From: Robiginitalea sp.
GTDB taxonomy: Bacteria; Bacteroidota; Bacteroidia; Flavobacteriales; Flavobacteriaceae
Direction: 5' to 3'
Length of the DNA stretch: 64,000 nucleotides
Assembly (NCBI GenBank): GCA_024642005.1
Contig: JAHECA010000018.1
Location: 1-64,000, forward strand
The notes beneath the pieces were generated by a model. It saw only the letters and a list, made by a program, of their open reading frames with translations. It did not search any database and had not been told where the DNA came from. Both the position numbers and the translations under genes were made by a program. Below are positions 9,364-18,350 of this stretch, piece after piece (position 1 is the stretch's first letter; every line of letters begins with the position of its first letter).

Positions 9364-9880
9364 GGGCACTGGTGCTGTTGGCTATGGAGGTTTGTTTTAC
9401 TTCAACACTGTCGATCCAGATACTCGGGTCGGGCTGGGGACTGGCCGAAAGCCCGTCAAAGTTGGGCACAAAGCCGCAGGCGCGCGAAATAAATACCGAA
9501 CGCGTCTGGTAATCGAAATACAGGGTATCGCGGTTGCCGGTTTCCACCCCGTCTGAGTTGTCTGCCGAATTGGAAATAAGCACAAAACCGGTGCGGTTTG
9601 CCTCGGCCCGCATGGGCAAGCCAAGGGAGTCTATATTGCTACGGTCTGTAAAGGTGTCCACCGGTTCACCATTGCCCAGGCCAATTACGCGCAACTTGGA
9701 AACTTTTTTGGCGGATTCCGGGACGGTATAATCATAGAAGGTGATCACCAGTTGGGGGGTGTCGCCATCTACGCAAATGTCATCTTTTTCACATGCCGAT
9801 ACCAGAAGATACACAACAGCCGGGCATGCCATCAGCAGGAGTCTGAGGAGGCGTTTGCGGAAAGTTGGGGCATGGGCCAT
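9344..9880 (-). CDS. DUF6452-like lipoprotein
   Basis: A 178-residue protein with a positively charged N-terminus, a hydrophobic stretch and a lipobox-like VSAC followed by EKDDICVDGDTPQLVITFYD. The conserved CVDGDTP and FYD segments suggest the flavobacterial DUF6452 family. It is the middle gene of the minus-strand operon rlmD-DUF6452-DUF6048, starting 9 bases after the end of rlmD. It is predicted to be anchored at the outer membrane; function unknown. Confidence 0.7.
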   Translation of the reverse strand: MAHAPTFRKRLLRLLLMACPAVVYLLVSACEKDDICVDGDTPQLVITFYDYTVPESAKKVSKLRVIGLGNGEPVDTFTDRSNIDSLGLPMRAEANRTGFVLISNSADNSDGVETGNRDTLYFDYQTRSVFISRACGFVPNFDGLSASPQPDPSIWIDSVEVKQTSIANSTSAHVSIYF

Positions 9881-9889
9881 AGGCTGGGG

Positions 9890-11308
9890 TCACGAAAGGT
9901 TTAGACGGTTCAAAAGTACGACATTTTCTACGTGGTGGGTCTGCGGAAACATATCTACCGGTTGCACGGCCGCCACACTGTAGGCCTCCTTCATCAGGGC
10001 CAGGTCACGGGCCTGGGTAGCACTGTTGCAGCTAACGTAGACGATGCGCTGGGGGGCTATGCGCAGAATCTGGGCCACCACGTCTTTATGCATCCCGTCT
10101 CGGGGCGGGTCGGTAATAATTACCTCAGGGGTGCCGTGTTGCTGGAGGAAAGCCTCGGTAAACACCTCTTTCATGTCGCCTGCAAAGAATTCGACATTCG
10201 ACAGGTTGTTGAGGGCTGCATTGATGCGGGCTGCTTCAATAGCTTCGGGCACGGCTTCAATACCGACTACTTTCCGGGCCCTGCCCGCGACAAACTGGGC
10301 AATGGTGCCCAGCCCGGTATACAGGTCGTACACCAGTTCGTGCCCCTGCAGGCCGGCCATATCGCGGGCCACCCGGTACAGGGCCAGGGCCTGCTGCGAA
10401 TTGGTCTGGTAAAACGACTTGGGGGTGATGCGGAATTGCAGGCCCTCCATGGTTTCGGTCAGGTAGGCCTCGCCCCGGTAACACACCAGGTCCTGATCGT
10501 AGAGGGTGTCGTTGGCCTTACGGTTAATGGTGTAGTAGAGCGATTTGATCTCCGGGAATGCTGCCGACAGATAATCGAGCAGCGCTTCTCGGGGTCCGGG
10601 CTCGTCACGGTAAAACTGCAGCAGGACCATAAAATGGCCGGCCTCGGTGTTGCGTATCATCAGGGTGCGGAGCAGGCCTTCCTGCCGGCGCGGGTCAAAG
10701 AATGAAAGGCCCTTTGCCACGGCAAAATTCCGTACGGCCAGGCGAATCTTGTTCGAGGGTTCGGCCTGCAGGTGGCACTCCTTCAGGTCGAGTACTTTGT
10801 CCCACATGCCCGGAATATGGAGGCCCAGCGCATTGCGGTCGGCAACGGTGCCTTCCTGTTCGATCTCCTCGGGCTCCAGCCAGCGCTGAGACGAAAAGGA
10901 GAATTCCATCTTATTCCGATAATAAAAGGGCTGTGGGGCACCCAAAATGGGCCTGATCTCGGGAAGTGCCACTTTGCCGATACGCCTCAGGTTTTCGACC
11001 ACTTCCTGTTCTTTGTGCCGGAGTTGGGCCGCATAGGCCATGTCTTGCCATTTGCACCCTCCGCACAGGCCGAAATGCACGCATTTGGGAGCAACACGAT
11101 CGGCCGAGGGGCGCAATATTTCGGTGGCCCGGCCTTCATAATAGCCTTTTCGCTTTTTGAATACCTGCACCGAGGCCAGGTCTCCGGGTACGGCATTCGA
11201 TACAAACACCACCCTTCCGTCAGGCGCCTTGGCAATGGCTTTGCCCCGGGCCCCTGCTCCGGTTATTTCCAATTTTTCAAAAAAGGGGCGTTCGGTTTTT
11301 CTTCCCAT
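9890..11308 (-). CDS. rlmD: 23S rRNA (uracil-5-)-methyltransferase RlmD
   Basis: About 472 residues, starting at the ATG at 11308 (MGRKTERPFFEKLEI). An N-terminal TRAM domain (about 1-60) is followed by an iron-sulfur cysteine cluster (CVHFGLCGGCKWQ). The C-terminal SAM domain holds YDLYTGLGTIAQF, the TDPPRDGMH motif and the catalytic cysteine in YVSCNSAT. The family makes m5U in 23S rRNA (U1939 in E. coli; some orthologues also do U747). It heads the operon with the two surface proteins downstream, a grouping I cannot explain functionally. Confidence 0.92.
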   Translation of the reverse strand: MGRKTERPFFEKLEITGAGARGKAIAKAPDGRVVFVSNAVPGDLASVQVFKKRKGYYEGRATEILRPSADRVAPKCVHFGLCGGCKWQDMAYAAQLRHKEQEVVENLRRIGKVALPEIRPILGAPQPFYYRNKMEFSFSSQRWLEPEEIEQEGTVADRNALGLHIPGMWDKVLDLKECHLQAEPSNKIRLAVRNFAVAKGLSFFDPRRQEGLLRTLMIRNTEAGHFMVLLQFYRDEPGPREALLDYLSAAFPEIKSLYYTINRKANDTLYDQDLVCYRGEAYLTETMEGLQFRITPKSFYQTNSQQALALYRVARDMAGLQGHELVYDLYTGLGTIAQFVAGRARKVVGIEAVPEAIEAARINAALNNLSNVEFFAGDMKEVFTEAFLQQHGTPEVIITDPPRDGMHKDVVAQILRIAPQRIVYVSCNSATQARDLALMKEAYSVAAVQPVDMFPQTHHVENVVLLNRLNLS

Positions 11309-11434
11309 GGCGCTAAGGTAATCTCTTTTATCGGTTTTGAGAACGGGTTTTAGCCGCACCCCCGGAGCGTCCTGACATGCTTATTCCCGCCCATAATTGT
11401 TGGCTTCAGGCCCTGTACAAGGACGAATTATTTG

Positions 11435-11442
11435 TACATTTG
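11435..11442 (+). promoter_or_regulatory. Candidate -7 promoter box for rocD
   Basis: TACATTTG fits TAnnTTTG and lies in the intergenic region ahead of ornithine aminotransferase, predicting a leader of about 63 bases. No clear -33 element was found at the usual distance. Confidence 0.4.
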
Positions 11443-11492
11443 AACCACTTTTCCGGATGATTTCTCTCCATAAGCAGGAATGGTGAAGTACT

Positions 11493-11506
11493 AATAAAAT
11501 TTTATT
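11493..11506. repeat. 14-bp perfect palindrome directly before the rocD start
   Basis: AATAAAATTTTATT is a perfect palindrome ending three bases before the ATG at 11510. It could be an operator or simply an AT-rich initiation region, which is favoured at Bacteroidota start codons. Confidence 0.5.
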
Positions 11507-11509
11507 CAA

Positions 11510-12790
11510 ATGTCAGTAATGGACAGACAGCTTTCAGCAGAAGCCATGGCATTGGAGGCCCGCTACGGGGCCAGCAACTATCATCCGCTTCCGGTAGTAT
11601 TATCCAGGGGCGAAGGGGTTTACCTATGGGATGTGGAAGGAAACCGGTATTACGATTTCCTCTCTGCCTATTCGGCTGTGAACCAGGGGCATTGTCACCC
11701 ACATATTATCGATGCCCTCAAAGAGCAGGCCGAAAAGCTAACCCTGACCTCCCGGGCCTTTTACAACGACCGCCTGGGTGCGTTTGAAAAATTCCTTGCC
11801 GACTTTTTTGGATACGAGAAGGTTTTGCCCATGAACACAGGGGCAGAGGCTGTGGAAACCGCCATTAAACTGGCCAGGAAATGGGGATACGAAAAAAAGG
11901 GCATCCCCGAAAACCAGGCTAAGATCGTGGTTTGCCAGAATAATTTCCACGGTCGCACCATCACGATAATCTCGGCTTCGAACGACGCGGTAGCCACCGG
12001 GAATTTCGGCCCGTTTACCCCCGGAATGGTAAGCATTCCCTATAACGACATCGACGCACTGCGCCGGGTTATGGGCCCCGAAGTGGCTGCTTTCTTAGTG
12101 GAACCTGTTCAGGGTGAGGCCGGGGTATTCGTACCCGATGCCGATTTTCTGAAAAAGGCTTCGGCGCTGTGTAAGGAGCACAACGTGCTTTTGATTGCCG
12201 ATGAGGTCCAAACGGGTATCGCGCGCACGGGCCGGCTGTTGGCGAGCTGCGGAAATTGCGCCTGTCCGGAAAAGCTCTGCAGCGGCACCCCCGACGTGAA
12301 ACCCGACGTGCTCATACTCGGAAAAGCCCTGTCAGGGGGCGTATTGCCTGTCTCGGCTGTGCTTTCCAGCTCGGAGGTCATGGAGGTTATCAGGCCCGGC
12401 AACCACGGTTCCACCTTCGGCGGCAACCCCCTGGCCTGTGCGGTGGCTGTGGCCGCCCTGGAAGTGGTTCGGGACGAAAAGCTGTCAGAGCGCTCCGACG
12501 AGCTCGGGCAGTTGTTCCGAGATAAAATGACTGAAATCATGCAGGAATCCGAATGGGTAAGCTCGGTGCGGGGCAGGGGGCTGCTCAATGCCATCGTGAT
12601 CAACGATTCGGAAGACAGCTCCACTGCCTGGGAAATCTGTTTGGCCCTTAAGGAGAACGGCTTGCTGGCAAAACCCACCCACGGCAATATCATCCGGTTT
12701 GCCCCGCCCCTGGTGATGACCGAGGAGCAACTGCTCGACTGCCTGGCCATTATCCGCAAGACCCTGCGTGAATTTGAGCCCCAGCCCTGA
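11510..12790 (+). CDS. rocD: Ornithine--oxo-acid transaminase
   Basis: A 426-residue class III PLP-dependent aminotransferase converting ornithine and 2-oxoglutarate to glutamate semialdehyde and glutamate in the cytoplasm (arginine/proline metabolism). Visible hallmarks: [25 protein letters not shown] (phosphate binding), NNFHGRT, ADEVQTG with the cofactor-binding Asp at about 231, and the Schiff-base Lys at about 272 in [11 protein letters not shown] four-cysteine insertion (Cys 247, 250, 252, 257) precedes the active-site lysine and is absent from the human enzyme as I recall it. The gene stands alone and ends at a strong bidirectional terminator. Confidence 0.93.
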   Translation: MSVMDRQLSAEAMALEARYGASNYHPLPVVLSRGEGVYLWDVEGNRYYDFLSAYSAVNQGHCHPHIIDALKEQAEKLTLTSRAFYNDRLGAFEKFLADFFGYEKVLPMNTGAEAVETAIKLARKWGYEKKGIPENQAKIVVCQNNFHGRTITIISASNDAVATGNFGPFTPGMVSIPYNDIDALRRVMGPEVAAFLVEPVQGEAGVFVPDADFLKKASALCKEHNVLLIADEVQTGIARTGRLLASCGNCACPEKLCSGTPDVKPDVLILGKALSGGVLPVSAVLSSSEVMEVIRPGNHGSTFGGNPLACAVAVAALEVVRDEKLSERSDELGQLFRDKMTEIMQESEWVSSVRGRGLLNAIVINDSEDSSTAWEICLALKENGLLAKPTHGNIIRFAPPLVMTEEQLLDCLAIIRKTLREFEPQP

Positions 12791-12820
12791 GTACTTTTCA
12801 GCGAAGGGATTCAATGGAAT

Positions 12821-12857
12821 AAAAAAACCCTGTGGCGACAGCCACAGGGTTTTTTTT
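12821..12857. terminator. Bidirectional rho-independent terminator (rocD/rplS)
   Basis: The nine-base stem CCCTGTGGC/GCCACAGGG has loop GACA, flanked by A7 on the left and T8 on the right. It serves both convergent genes. Confidence 0.95.
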
Positions 12858-12878
12858 GCTTTGCTTGTATGATCGGGA

Positions 12879-13229
12879 TTAGGACCGAACCTCCTTGATG
12901 CGGGCTTTCTTTCCGGTAAGGCCGCGGAAGTAGAAAATACGCGCCCGGCGAACTTTGCCGCGCTTGTTTACTTCGACCTTCTGCAGGGCGGGCATGTTAA
13001 CCGGGAAGATCCGCTCTACACCCACCGTGCCGCTCATTTTGCGGATGGTAAAGGTTTCGGTGGCACCCGAGCCGCGGCGTTGAATCACTACACCCCGGAA
13101 AAACTGGGTACGTGTCTTTTCGCCTTCCTTGATTTCGTAGTAAACCGTGATGGTATCACCGGCAGAGAATTCCGGAAAATCCTTTCTGCTTACAAATTCG
13201 TTTTCAACAAAACTAACTAAGGAATCCAT
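12879..13229 (-). CDS. rplS: 50S ribosomal protein L19
   Basis: A 116-residue ribosomal protein at the 30S-50S interface. Typical segments are FSAGDTITVYYEIKEG, FRGVVIQRRG, FTIRKMSGTVGVERIFP and the basic tail VRRARIFYFRGLTGKKARIKE. The gene lies downstream of trmD on the same strand, as in many bacteria, but separated by about 120 bases that contain its own promoter box. Confidence 0.97.
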   Translation of the reverse strand: MDSLVSFVENEFVSRKDFPEFSAGDTITVYYEIKEGEKTRTQFFRGVVIQRRGSGATETFTIRKMSGTVGVERIFPVNMPALQKVEVNKRGKVRRARIFYFRGLTGKKARIKEVRS

Positions 13230-13298
13230 TTCGTTAGATTAGGGTTTATTCGAACCAACATGCACGTACCTCGTCAGAGGTTGATCCAAAATCGTGTG

Positions 13299-13306
13299 CA
13301 AAAATA
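13299..13306 (-). promoter_or_regulatory. Candidate promoter for rplS
   Basis: Read on the minus strand, TATTTTTG matches the -7 box. A TTG lies 19 bases further upstream, which fits the Bacteroidota -33/-7 spacing. The predicted leader is about 65 bases, long enough for ribosomal-protein autoregulation, though no structure was identified. Confidence 0.55.
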
Positions 13307-13352
13307 ACGGATAAATCGCAAATGGCAAGGAATTTCCGCGAAATTTAAACCT

Positions 13353-14030
13353 TCAGTGATCCAGGAGGTCAGGACGCCGTTCCCGTGTCCTTTGCAGGGC
13401 CTGCTCTTCGCGCCAGGAATCGATCTTGCCGCTGTGGCCGCCCAGCAAAACCTCAGGCACGGCCATACCCCGGAATTCCCTGGGGCGGGTGTAAACGGGT
13501 GGAGCCAACAGGTTGTCCTGGAACGTGTCGGTAAGGGCAGAAGTTTCATCACCGAGTACCCCCGGCAGCAGCCTGATGACCGCGTCGCAGAGTACCGCTG
13601 CCCCAAGCTCCCCGCCCGATAATACATAATCGCCGATGGAAATTTCTCGGGTAATCCACAGGTCGCGGATACGTTGGTCTACTCCCTTGTAGTGTCCGCA
13701 GAGGATCAGCAGATTGCCCATTAAAGACATGCTGTTCACGGCGGCCTGCCGCAGGGCCTCCCCATCTGGTGTCATGTAGATAATCTCATCATAGGTGCGC
13801 TGGGAAGTAAGATCGGTCAGGCAGCGGTCGATGGGTTCGGCCATGAGTACCATGCCGGCCCCACCCCCGAAGGGGTAATCGTCTACCTGCTTGTAGCGGT
13901 TGGTGGCGTAGTCGCGGAGGTTGTGCAGGTGAATTTCGACAAGCCCTTTGTCAATGGCCCTTTTCACAATAGAGGCCTCGAAGGGGCTCCGGAGCAATTC
14001 GGGCAAAACCGTGATGATATCGATGCGCAT
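13353..14030 (-). CDS. trmD: tRNA (guanine-37-N1)-methyltransferase
   Basis: A 225-residue SPOUT-class SAM methyltransferase that makes m1G37 in tRNA. The start at 14030 gives the standard N-terminus [12 protein letters not shown]. Conserved motifs: [23 protein letters not shown], and the knot segment [12 protein letters not shown] with the catalytic Asp. It follows the GNAT gene closely (10 bases), and rplS lies downstream. Confidence 0.96.
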   Translation of the reverse strand: MRIDIITVLPELLRSPFEASIVKRAIDKGLVEIHLHNLRDYATNRYKQVDDYPFGGGAGMVLMAEPIDRCLTDLTSQRTYDEIIYMTPDGEALRQAAVNSMSLMGNLLILCGHYKGVDQRIRDLWITREISIGDYVLSGGELGAAVLCDAVIRLLPGVLGDETSALTDTFQDNLLAPPVYTRPREFRGMAVPEVLLGGHSGKIDSWREEQALQRTRERRPDLLDH

Positions 14031-14040
14031 GCTGGCGTTC

Positions 14041-14496
14041 TTAATGCGGGTTACCCCGCGGGCAGGTCCAAAAATAGTGAAAACAATGCGACTCCTTCGC
14101 CCAGCCCAGCCGCTCATACAACACCTGGGCCGGATTGTCGAGGGCTGTTTCCAGGGCCAGGCCCTTACAGCCCGTCTTTTTGCAATATTCCTGGGCCTTT
14201 TTCAGCAGGGCTGCCCCAACGCCTTTCAGACGGTGCGCTGGGTGTACGTACAGGTCGTTCAAGATCAGCAGCGGCTGCAGGCTCACCGTCGAGAAGGAAG
14301 GGAAGAGCTGGGTAAACCCAACCGCCTCTCCCGAATCAATAGCCAGGAAAATCACGGAATCATCCAGGGCGAACCGCTGGCTCAGAAATCGCCGGCATGT
14401 ACCGGTATCGGTAGGCTGTCTGTAAAAAACCCGGTAGCCGTCCAGCAACGGAACGAGCGCTTCGAGATGATCGATCCGGGCCCGTGTGATTTCCAT
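14041..14496 (-). CDS. GNAT family N-acetyltransferase
   Basis: A 151-residue single-domain acetyltransferase. The acetyl-CoA binding motif A is visible as [17 protein letters not shown] (RxxGxG/A-type), followed by a CxGLALET strand and YERLGWAK in motif B. Substrate unknown. It probably forms an operon with trmD. Confidence 0.85.
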   Translation of the reverse strand: MEITRARIDHLEALVPLLDGYRVFYRQPTDTGTCRRFLSQRFALDDSVIFLAIDSGEAVGFTQLFPSFSTVSLQPLLILNDLYVHPAHRLKGVGAALLKKAQEYCKKTGCKGLALETALDNPAQVLYERLGWAKESHCFHYFWTCPRGNPH

Positions 14497-14533
14497 GGAT
14501 CGGCAGTTAGACCTCTAAGAGGGAGGCTTTGCG

Positions 14534-15148
14534 TTATTTGGATTTCTTGTATTTGTTGATTTCGTCCTGCAACTGGCGGCTTATGCGCTGTTCGCGCTCC
14601 AAAGCCTTGCGGCGGTGGTCTTCGTATTCCGACTCCAGGTCGGCCAGTTTGACCTTTGCCTCCTGAGTGAGCACATTACTCCGCCTGAAGCGGAACATAA
14701 ACAGTAGCAACAGCAGCAGCAGGCTCAAAATGATGGTCCATAGCACCACATTGTAGGTGGCCTTGGAGACCGATGCCCCGAAAAGCGACATACTGTCTTT
14801 TTCTTCTGTTACCTCCCCGAGCTGGCCGGTGGTTTCCTCCAGTTTGGAGTTCAGGTTTTCAATGGTCGTCTTCTGGCTCGAGATGGTGGAGTGAAGCTGG
14901 CTGGCCTGGGTGTGGACTGCCTTGAGGGTGTCGAGTACGTTGCCGCGCAGCTTATCCAGGTCTACGGCCCGTACCACTTCGTACCGGCGTCCTTCGGCAT
15001 TGTAATTTCCAGAACGGGTAAAAATGTATTCGAACTGGCTTTCGATAGTCCCATTCTCAAGGGAGGGTTCCTCTTCTGCCTGCTGGGCCTGGGCAAGGCT
15101 GTAGCAAAGCAAAGCGGTTAGCAGGGGTAAAATTCTGATCAGCTTCAT
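14534..15148 (-). CDS. Exported coiled-coil membrane protein of unknown function
   Basis: A 204-residue protein: signal peptide (ending near AQAQQ), a soluble region, a heptad-rich coiled coil (about 70-118), one strong transmembrane helix (about 131-152, leucine-rich), then a second charged coiled coil to the end. I recall flavobacterial relatives labelled tRNA (guanine-N1)-methyltransferase in databases, apparently because of the neighbouring trmD; no methyltransferase motif is present here. The topology suggests a single-pass inner-membrane protein with coiled coils on both sides. Function unknown. Confidence 0.78.
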   Translation of the reverse strand: MKLIRILPLLTALLCYSLAQAQQAEEEPSLENGTIESQFEYIFTRSGNYNAEGRRYEVVRAVDLDKLRGNVLDTLKAVHTQASQLHSTISSQKTTIENLNSKLEETTGQLGEVTEEKDSMSLFGASVSKATYNVVLWTIILSLLLLLLLFMFRFRRSNVLTQEAKVKLADLESEYEDHRRKALEREQRISRQLQDEINKYKKSK

Positions 15149-15284
15149 GCGAGATGCAACTTAGGTTAAAAGATTCAAGGTGAGGCTAAAGTAGGTTTTT
15201 CAGCTGAAAATCGGAAACATGAGCTGAATTACCCGAAGCTGCCCGGGGATAAGGCAAAGACCCCGAGGACCAAGTTGCCTTTCC

Positions 15285-16733
15285 TTAATAATACGTATAA
15301 CGGCGAACCTTGGCCAGATATTTCGCCAGGCGAATAACCTGGTGGGCATAACCGAATTCGTTATCGTACCAGACATAGAGCACCACATTCTTGCCGTCGG
15401 CTGAAACAATGGTGGCCCGGCTGTCGTAGATAGCCGGGGCCGAAGTGCCTATAATGTCGGTGGACACAAGCTCATTGCTCAGCGAATACTTGATCTGTTC
15501 TACCAGATCGCCTTCCAGGGCATACTTCTTGAGCAGGGTGTTCACGCCATTGAGGCTTGTTTTCTGGTTCAGTTCCAGGTGCAAAATGGCCAGGGAGCCA
15601 TTGGGCACGGGCACCCTGATCGCATTGGAGGTAAGCTTGCCCTCAAGGGAAGGCAGCGCTTTGGCTGCGGCCTCGCCAGCCCCGGTTTCGGTAATTACCA
15701 TGTTGAGCCCTGCTGCGCGGCCCCGCCTGTACTTATTGTGCATGTTGTCTACCAGGTTCTGGTCGTTGGTATAGGCGTGGATGGTTTCCAGGTGTCCCTT
15801 GCGGATGCCCAGGGAATCTTCGATAACCTTCAATACCGGGGTTATGGCATTGGTAGTGCAGGAGGCAGCCGAAAATATAGCGCCCGAGTCGGGCAGGTAG
15901 GCCCTGTGGTTTACCCCGTGCACAATGTTTGGGATATCCTTCCCGGGGGCCGTAAGCAGTACTTTCGAAACCCCCAGCGCCTGAAGGTGGCGTTCCAGGG
16001 CCGCTTTATCGCGAAAGGCCCCGGTATTGTCTATCACCAGGGCATCCTGAATGCCGAAATGGGTGTAGTCTACTTCTGCCGGGTCTTCGGCGCTGATCAT
16101 GTGCACGGTGGTGCCGTTGATCAAAAGCGCCTTGTTTTTGGCATCCACTTCCACGGTGCCCGAAAATGGCCCGTGCACCGAGTCGGTCCGCAGCAGGGCG
16201 GCCCTTTTTTCAAGCACCTCGGGAGTCATGGATCCCCGGGCGACTATGGCCCTCAGCCTGAGCTGGTTTCCCTTTCCGGTTTTGGCCATCAGTTCCCGGG
16301 CCAGCAGCCTCCCGATTCGGCCCATTCCGTAGAGCACCACATCGCGGGGAGCGATCTCCGGGTAAGAGCGGGCGTCCTTCAGCCGTTCCACTATAAAAGC
16401 CTTGGCATTGTGGAAGTTGCTGTTTTCCTCCGAATGGTATTCATAAGTGAGCTTGCCGATGTCGAGCTTGGATGGCGGGAGTTTGATATCGCCAATGGCC
16501 CGCAGCAATTCCACCGAGTCGAAGATGGAGATGGGCTTCTGGACGAACTGCCCGGCATATTCATGCAGGTTGATGATGTCGCTGACATTCTTGTCGATGA
16601 TCTGATTGCGGAAGAGCACCACTTCAATGGCCCGGTCGTACCAGAGGTCGCTCACGATCTTGATGAATTCGGTGGTTGCCTTCCGGCGGTCGGCCTGGAA
16701 GGCCAGTTCCTTTTCGTAGTTGGATGGGTTCAT
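15285..16733 (-). CDS. gap: Glyceraldehyde-3-phosphate dehydrogenase, N-terminally extended form
   Basis: A 482-residue enzyme, about 150 residues longer than classical GAPDH. The N-terminal 130 residues form an extension not seen in the E. coli enzyme. The NAD-binding domain begins at DVVLYGMGRIGRLLARE. The catalytic Cys lies in SAASCTTNAITP and the catalytic His region follows (IHAYTNDQN). The C-terminal YDNEFGYAHQVIRL is typical. It interconverts glyceraldehyde 3-phosphate and 1,3-bisphosphoglycerate in glycolysis or gluconeogenesis. Bacteroidota often carry this long form alongside a standard one, and it may favour one direction or NADP; that is inference. Confidence 0.9.
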   Translation of the reverse strand: MNPSNYEKELAFQADRRKATTEFIKIVSDLWYDRAIEVVLFRNQIIDKNVSDIINLHEYAGQFVQKPISIFDSVELLRAIGDIKLPPSKLDIGKLTYEYHSEENSNFHNAKAFIVERLKDARSYPEIAPRDVVLYGMGRIGRLLARELMAKTGKGNQLRLRAIVARGSMTPEVLEKRAALLRTDSVHGPFSGTVEVDAKNKALLINGTTVHMISAEDPAEVDYTHFGIQDALVIDNTGAFRDKAALERHLQALGVSKVLLTAPGKDIPNIVHGVNHRAYLPDSGAIFSAASCTTNAITPVLKVIEDSLGIRKGHLETIHAYTNDQNLVDNMHNKYRRGRAAGLNMVITETGAGEAAAKALPSLEGKLTSNAIRVPVPNGSLAILHLELNQKTSLNGVNTLLKKYALEGDLVEQIKYSLSNELVSTDIIGTSAPAIYDSRATIVSADGKNVVLYVWYDNEFGYAHQVIRLAKYLAKVRRYTYY

Positions 16734-16803
16734 TGGAGATGAGTGCTATTTGGGTGTAAAATTAGATAATTCGGAACATTGGCGATTCCTTAATCGCACA
16801 AAT

Positions 16804-16835
16804 AAAAAATCCCGTTGCTGGGAACGGGATTTTTT
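16804..16835 (-). terminator. Rho-independent terminator of the Do-like protease gene
   Basis: The stem AAAAAATCCCGTT/AACGGGATTTTTT has a six-base loop and lies 15 bases past the protease stop codon. Read on the minus strand it ends in a T-run; the symmetric A/T flanks could also work on the plus strand. Confidence 0.85.
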
Positions 16836-16849
16836 AAAAGATTCGCAAT

Positions 16850-18238
16850 TTATTGAAAAATGATTCGCTCCTTATTCCCCGATTCGTCCAGCAGGGTAAT
16901 GCTGGTGTTTCCGTAGCGTGAAATTTTGGCGCAGAGCTCGCGCGCCTGCTCGATGTCGGTAATCTCCACGTCGTCTACGGCCAGGATAACCTTTCCGACC
17001 AGCCCGTACCGGCTATAGGCTTCCGGCACGGCAATGATTTTTATACCTTGTCTGGTGCGATACGATTTCCTATCGGCATCAGAGAGGTTTTTCACCTTCA
17101 TCTCCAGATTGGGCAAATTCAGGGTTTGCCGCTGCCTGATTTCGACGGGAAGCACCAATCGATCGCCCTCCCGCTCTACGGTAACCTGTACCCGGTCGCC
17201 CGGTCTCTTGGTGGAAATATAACCTACCAGGTCTGCAAACTTCCTGATCTGGATGTCGTCTATTTTGTGGATGATATCGCCCCGCAGCAAGCCGGCCTCT
17301 TCGGCCCCGGAATCTTCTTCCACCCAGTCTATGTACACCCCGTCTATCTCATCCAGGCCATTTTCACGCGAGTAAGGAGTGTTGAGCCGGGGGGCTTCGA
17401 TGCCCAGAACGCCTTTCTGCACGTCCCCGTATTCCAAAATGTCTTCGACGATCTTCCGGGCTATATTGCTGGGCACGGCGAAGGAATACCCAATATAGGC
17501 GCCGGTCTGCGAAGTGATGGCTGTATTGATGCCGATCAGGTCTCCGTTGGTGTTCACCAGGGCACCCCCGCTGTTTCCGGGGTTCACGGCCGCATCGGTC
17601 TGAATAAAGGACTGGTTTCGTCCCAGGTCGCGCGCCTTCGCGCTCACGATGCCGGCTGTTACCGTTGAAGTAAGATTAAACGGGTTTCCGACAGCCAATA
17701 CCCATTCTCCGAGCCGCAGGTTGTCCGAATCGCCGAAGGCCAGATAGGGCAGGGGCCCCTCTGCTTCAATTTTGAGCAGGGCGATGTCGGTATTCGGGTC
17801 GGTTCCCACCACCGATGCCTCGAAGGTCTTGTTGTTGTTCATGGTTACCGTGAGCTGGCTCGCATGGGCGATTACGTGGTTGTTGGTCACGATATATCCG
17901 TCGGGGGAAATAATGACCCCCGAGCCGGTTCCGACCTGTGGGCGGGCCCGTTCTTCATAGCCGTACAGAAATTCCAGCAGCCCTCCCGAACCGCGGCTCA
18001 GGGTCAGGTTCTTGACGTGCACCACGGCATTGACCGAACTTTCGGCAGCCAGTGTAAAATCGGGATTGCCGGCTGCAGCACTAAAGTCGGTACCCGAGGT
18101 GCTGGTCTGGAAAACGGGCAGTGATTCGTTCTCCAAATAGTAAGGGGTAACCTTCGGTTCAAAAAAGAGCTTATAGGCTCCCAGGGTTACGGCACCCGAT
18201 ACCAGTGCCATCAGAAAGAGTCCTGTTAAACGCTTCAT
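16850..18238 (-). CDS. Do/DegQ-type periplasmic serine protease
   Basis: About 462 residues, starting at 18238 (MKRLTGLFLMALVSGAV), which gives a signal anchor or signal peptide. A trypsin-like domain holds the catalytic triad in IVTNNHVIAHA (His), DPNTDIALLKI (Asp) and NPGNSGGALVN (Ser). Two PDZ domains follow (about 275-365 and 385-460). HtrA/Do proteases degrade or refold damaged envelope proteins. The gene is monocistronic, with its own terminator, and divergent from dapF. Confidence 0.92.
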   Translation of the reverse strand: MKRLTGLFLMALVSGAVTLGAYKLFFEPKVTPYYLENESLPVFQTSTSGTDFSAAAGNPDFTLAAESSVNAVVHVKNLTLSRGSGGLLEFLYGYEERARPQVGTGSGVIISPDGYIVTNNHVIAHASQLTVTMNNNKTFEASVVGTDPNTDIALLKIEAEGPLPYLAFGDSDNLRLGEWVLAVGNPFNLTSTVTAGIVSAKARDLGRNQSFIQTDAAVNPGNSGGALVNTNGDLIGINTAITSQTGAYIGYSFAVPSNIARKIVEDILEYGDVQKGVLGIEAPRLNTPYSRENGLDEIDGVYIDWVEEDSGAEEAGLLRGDIIHKIDDIQIRKFADLVGYISTKRPGDRVQVTVEREGDRLVLPVEIRQRQTLNLPNLEMKVKNLSDADRKSYRTRQGIKIIAVPEAYSRYGLVGKVILAVDDVEITDIEQARELCAKISRYGNTSITLLDESGNKERIIFQ

Positions 18239-18333
18239 ACAAGAGTTTTTTTGATTGTTAAAATTATACTTTTCAGACCCAATAAATTTTGGTTTAACGT
18301 CCATTTAACAGCCCGCCCGCCTTTATTAAAACG

Positions 18334-18341
18334 TATCTTTG
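18334..18341 (+). promoter_or_regulatory. Candidate promoter for the dapF operon
   Basis: TATCTTTG matches TAnnTTTG and lies only nine bases before the dapF ATG, so the transcript would have a leader of a few bases at most. Confidence 0.6.
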
Positions 18342-18350
18342 TGAGGCGCC

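Noticed and set aside
15579-16742. Very long open frame antisense to the GAPDH gene
   Set aside because: It has no recognisable domain, and GC-rich codon usage in this window produces many such shadows. The minus-strand GAPDH explains the sequence.
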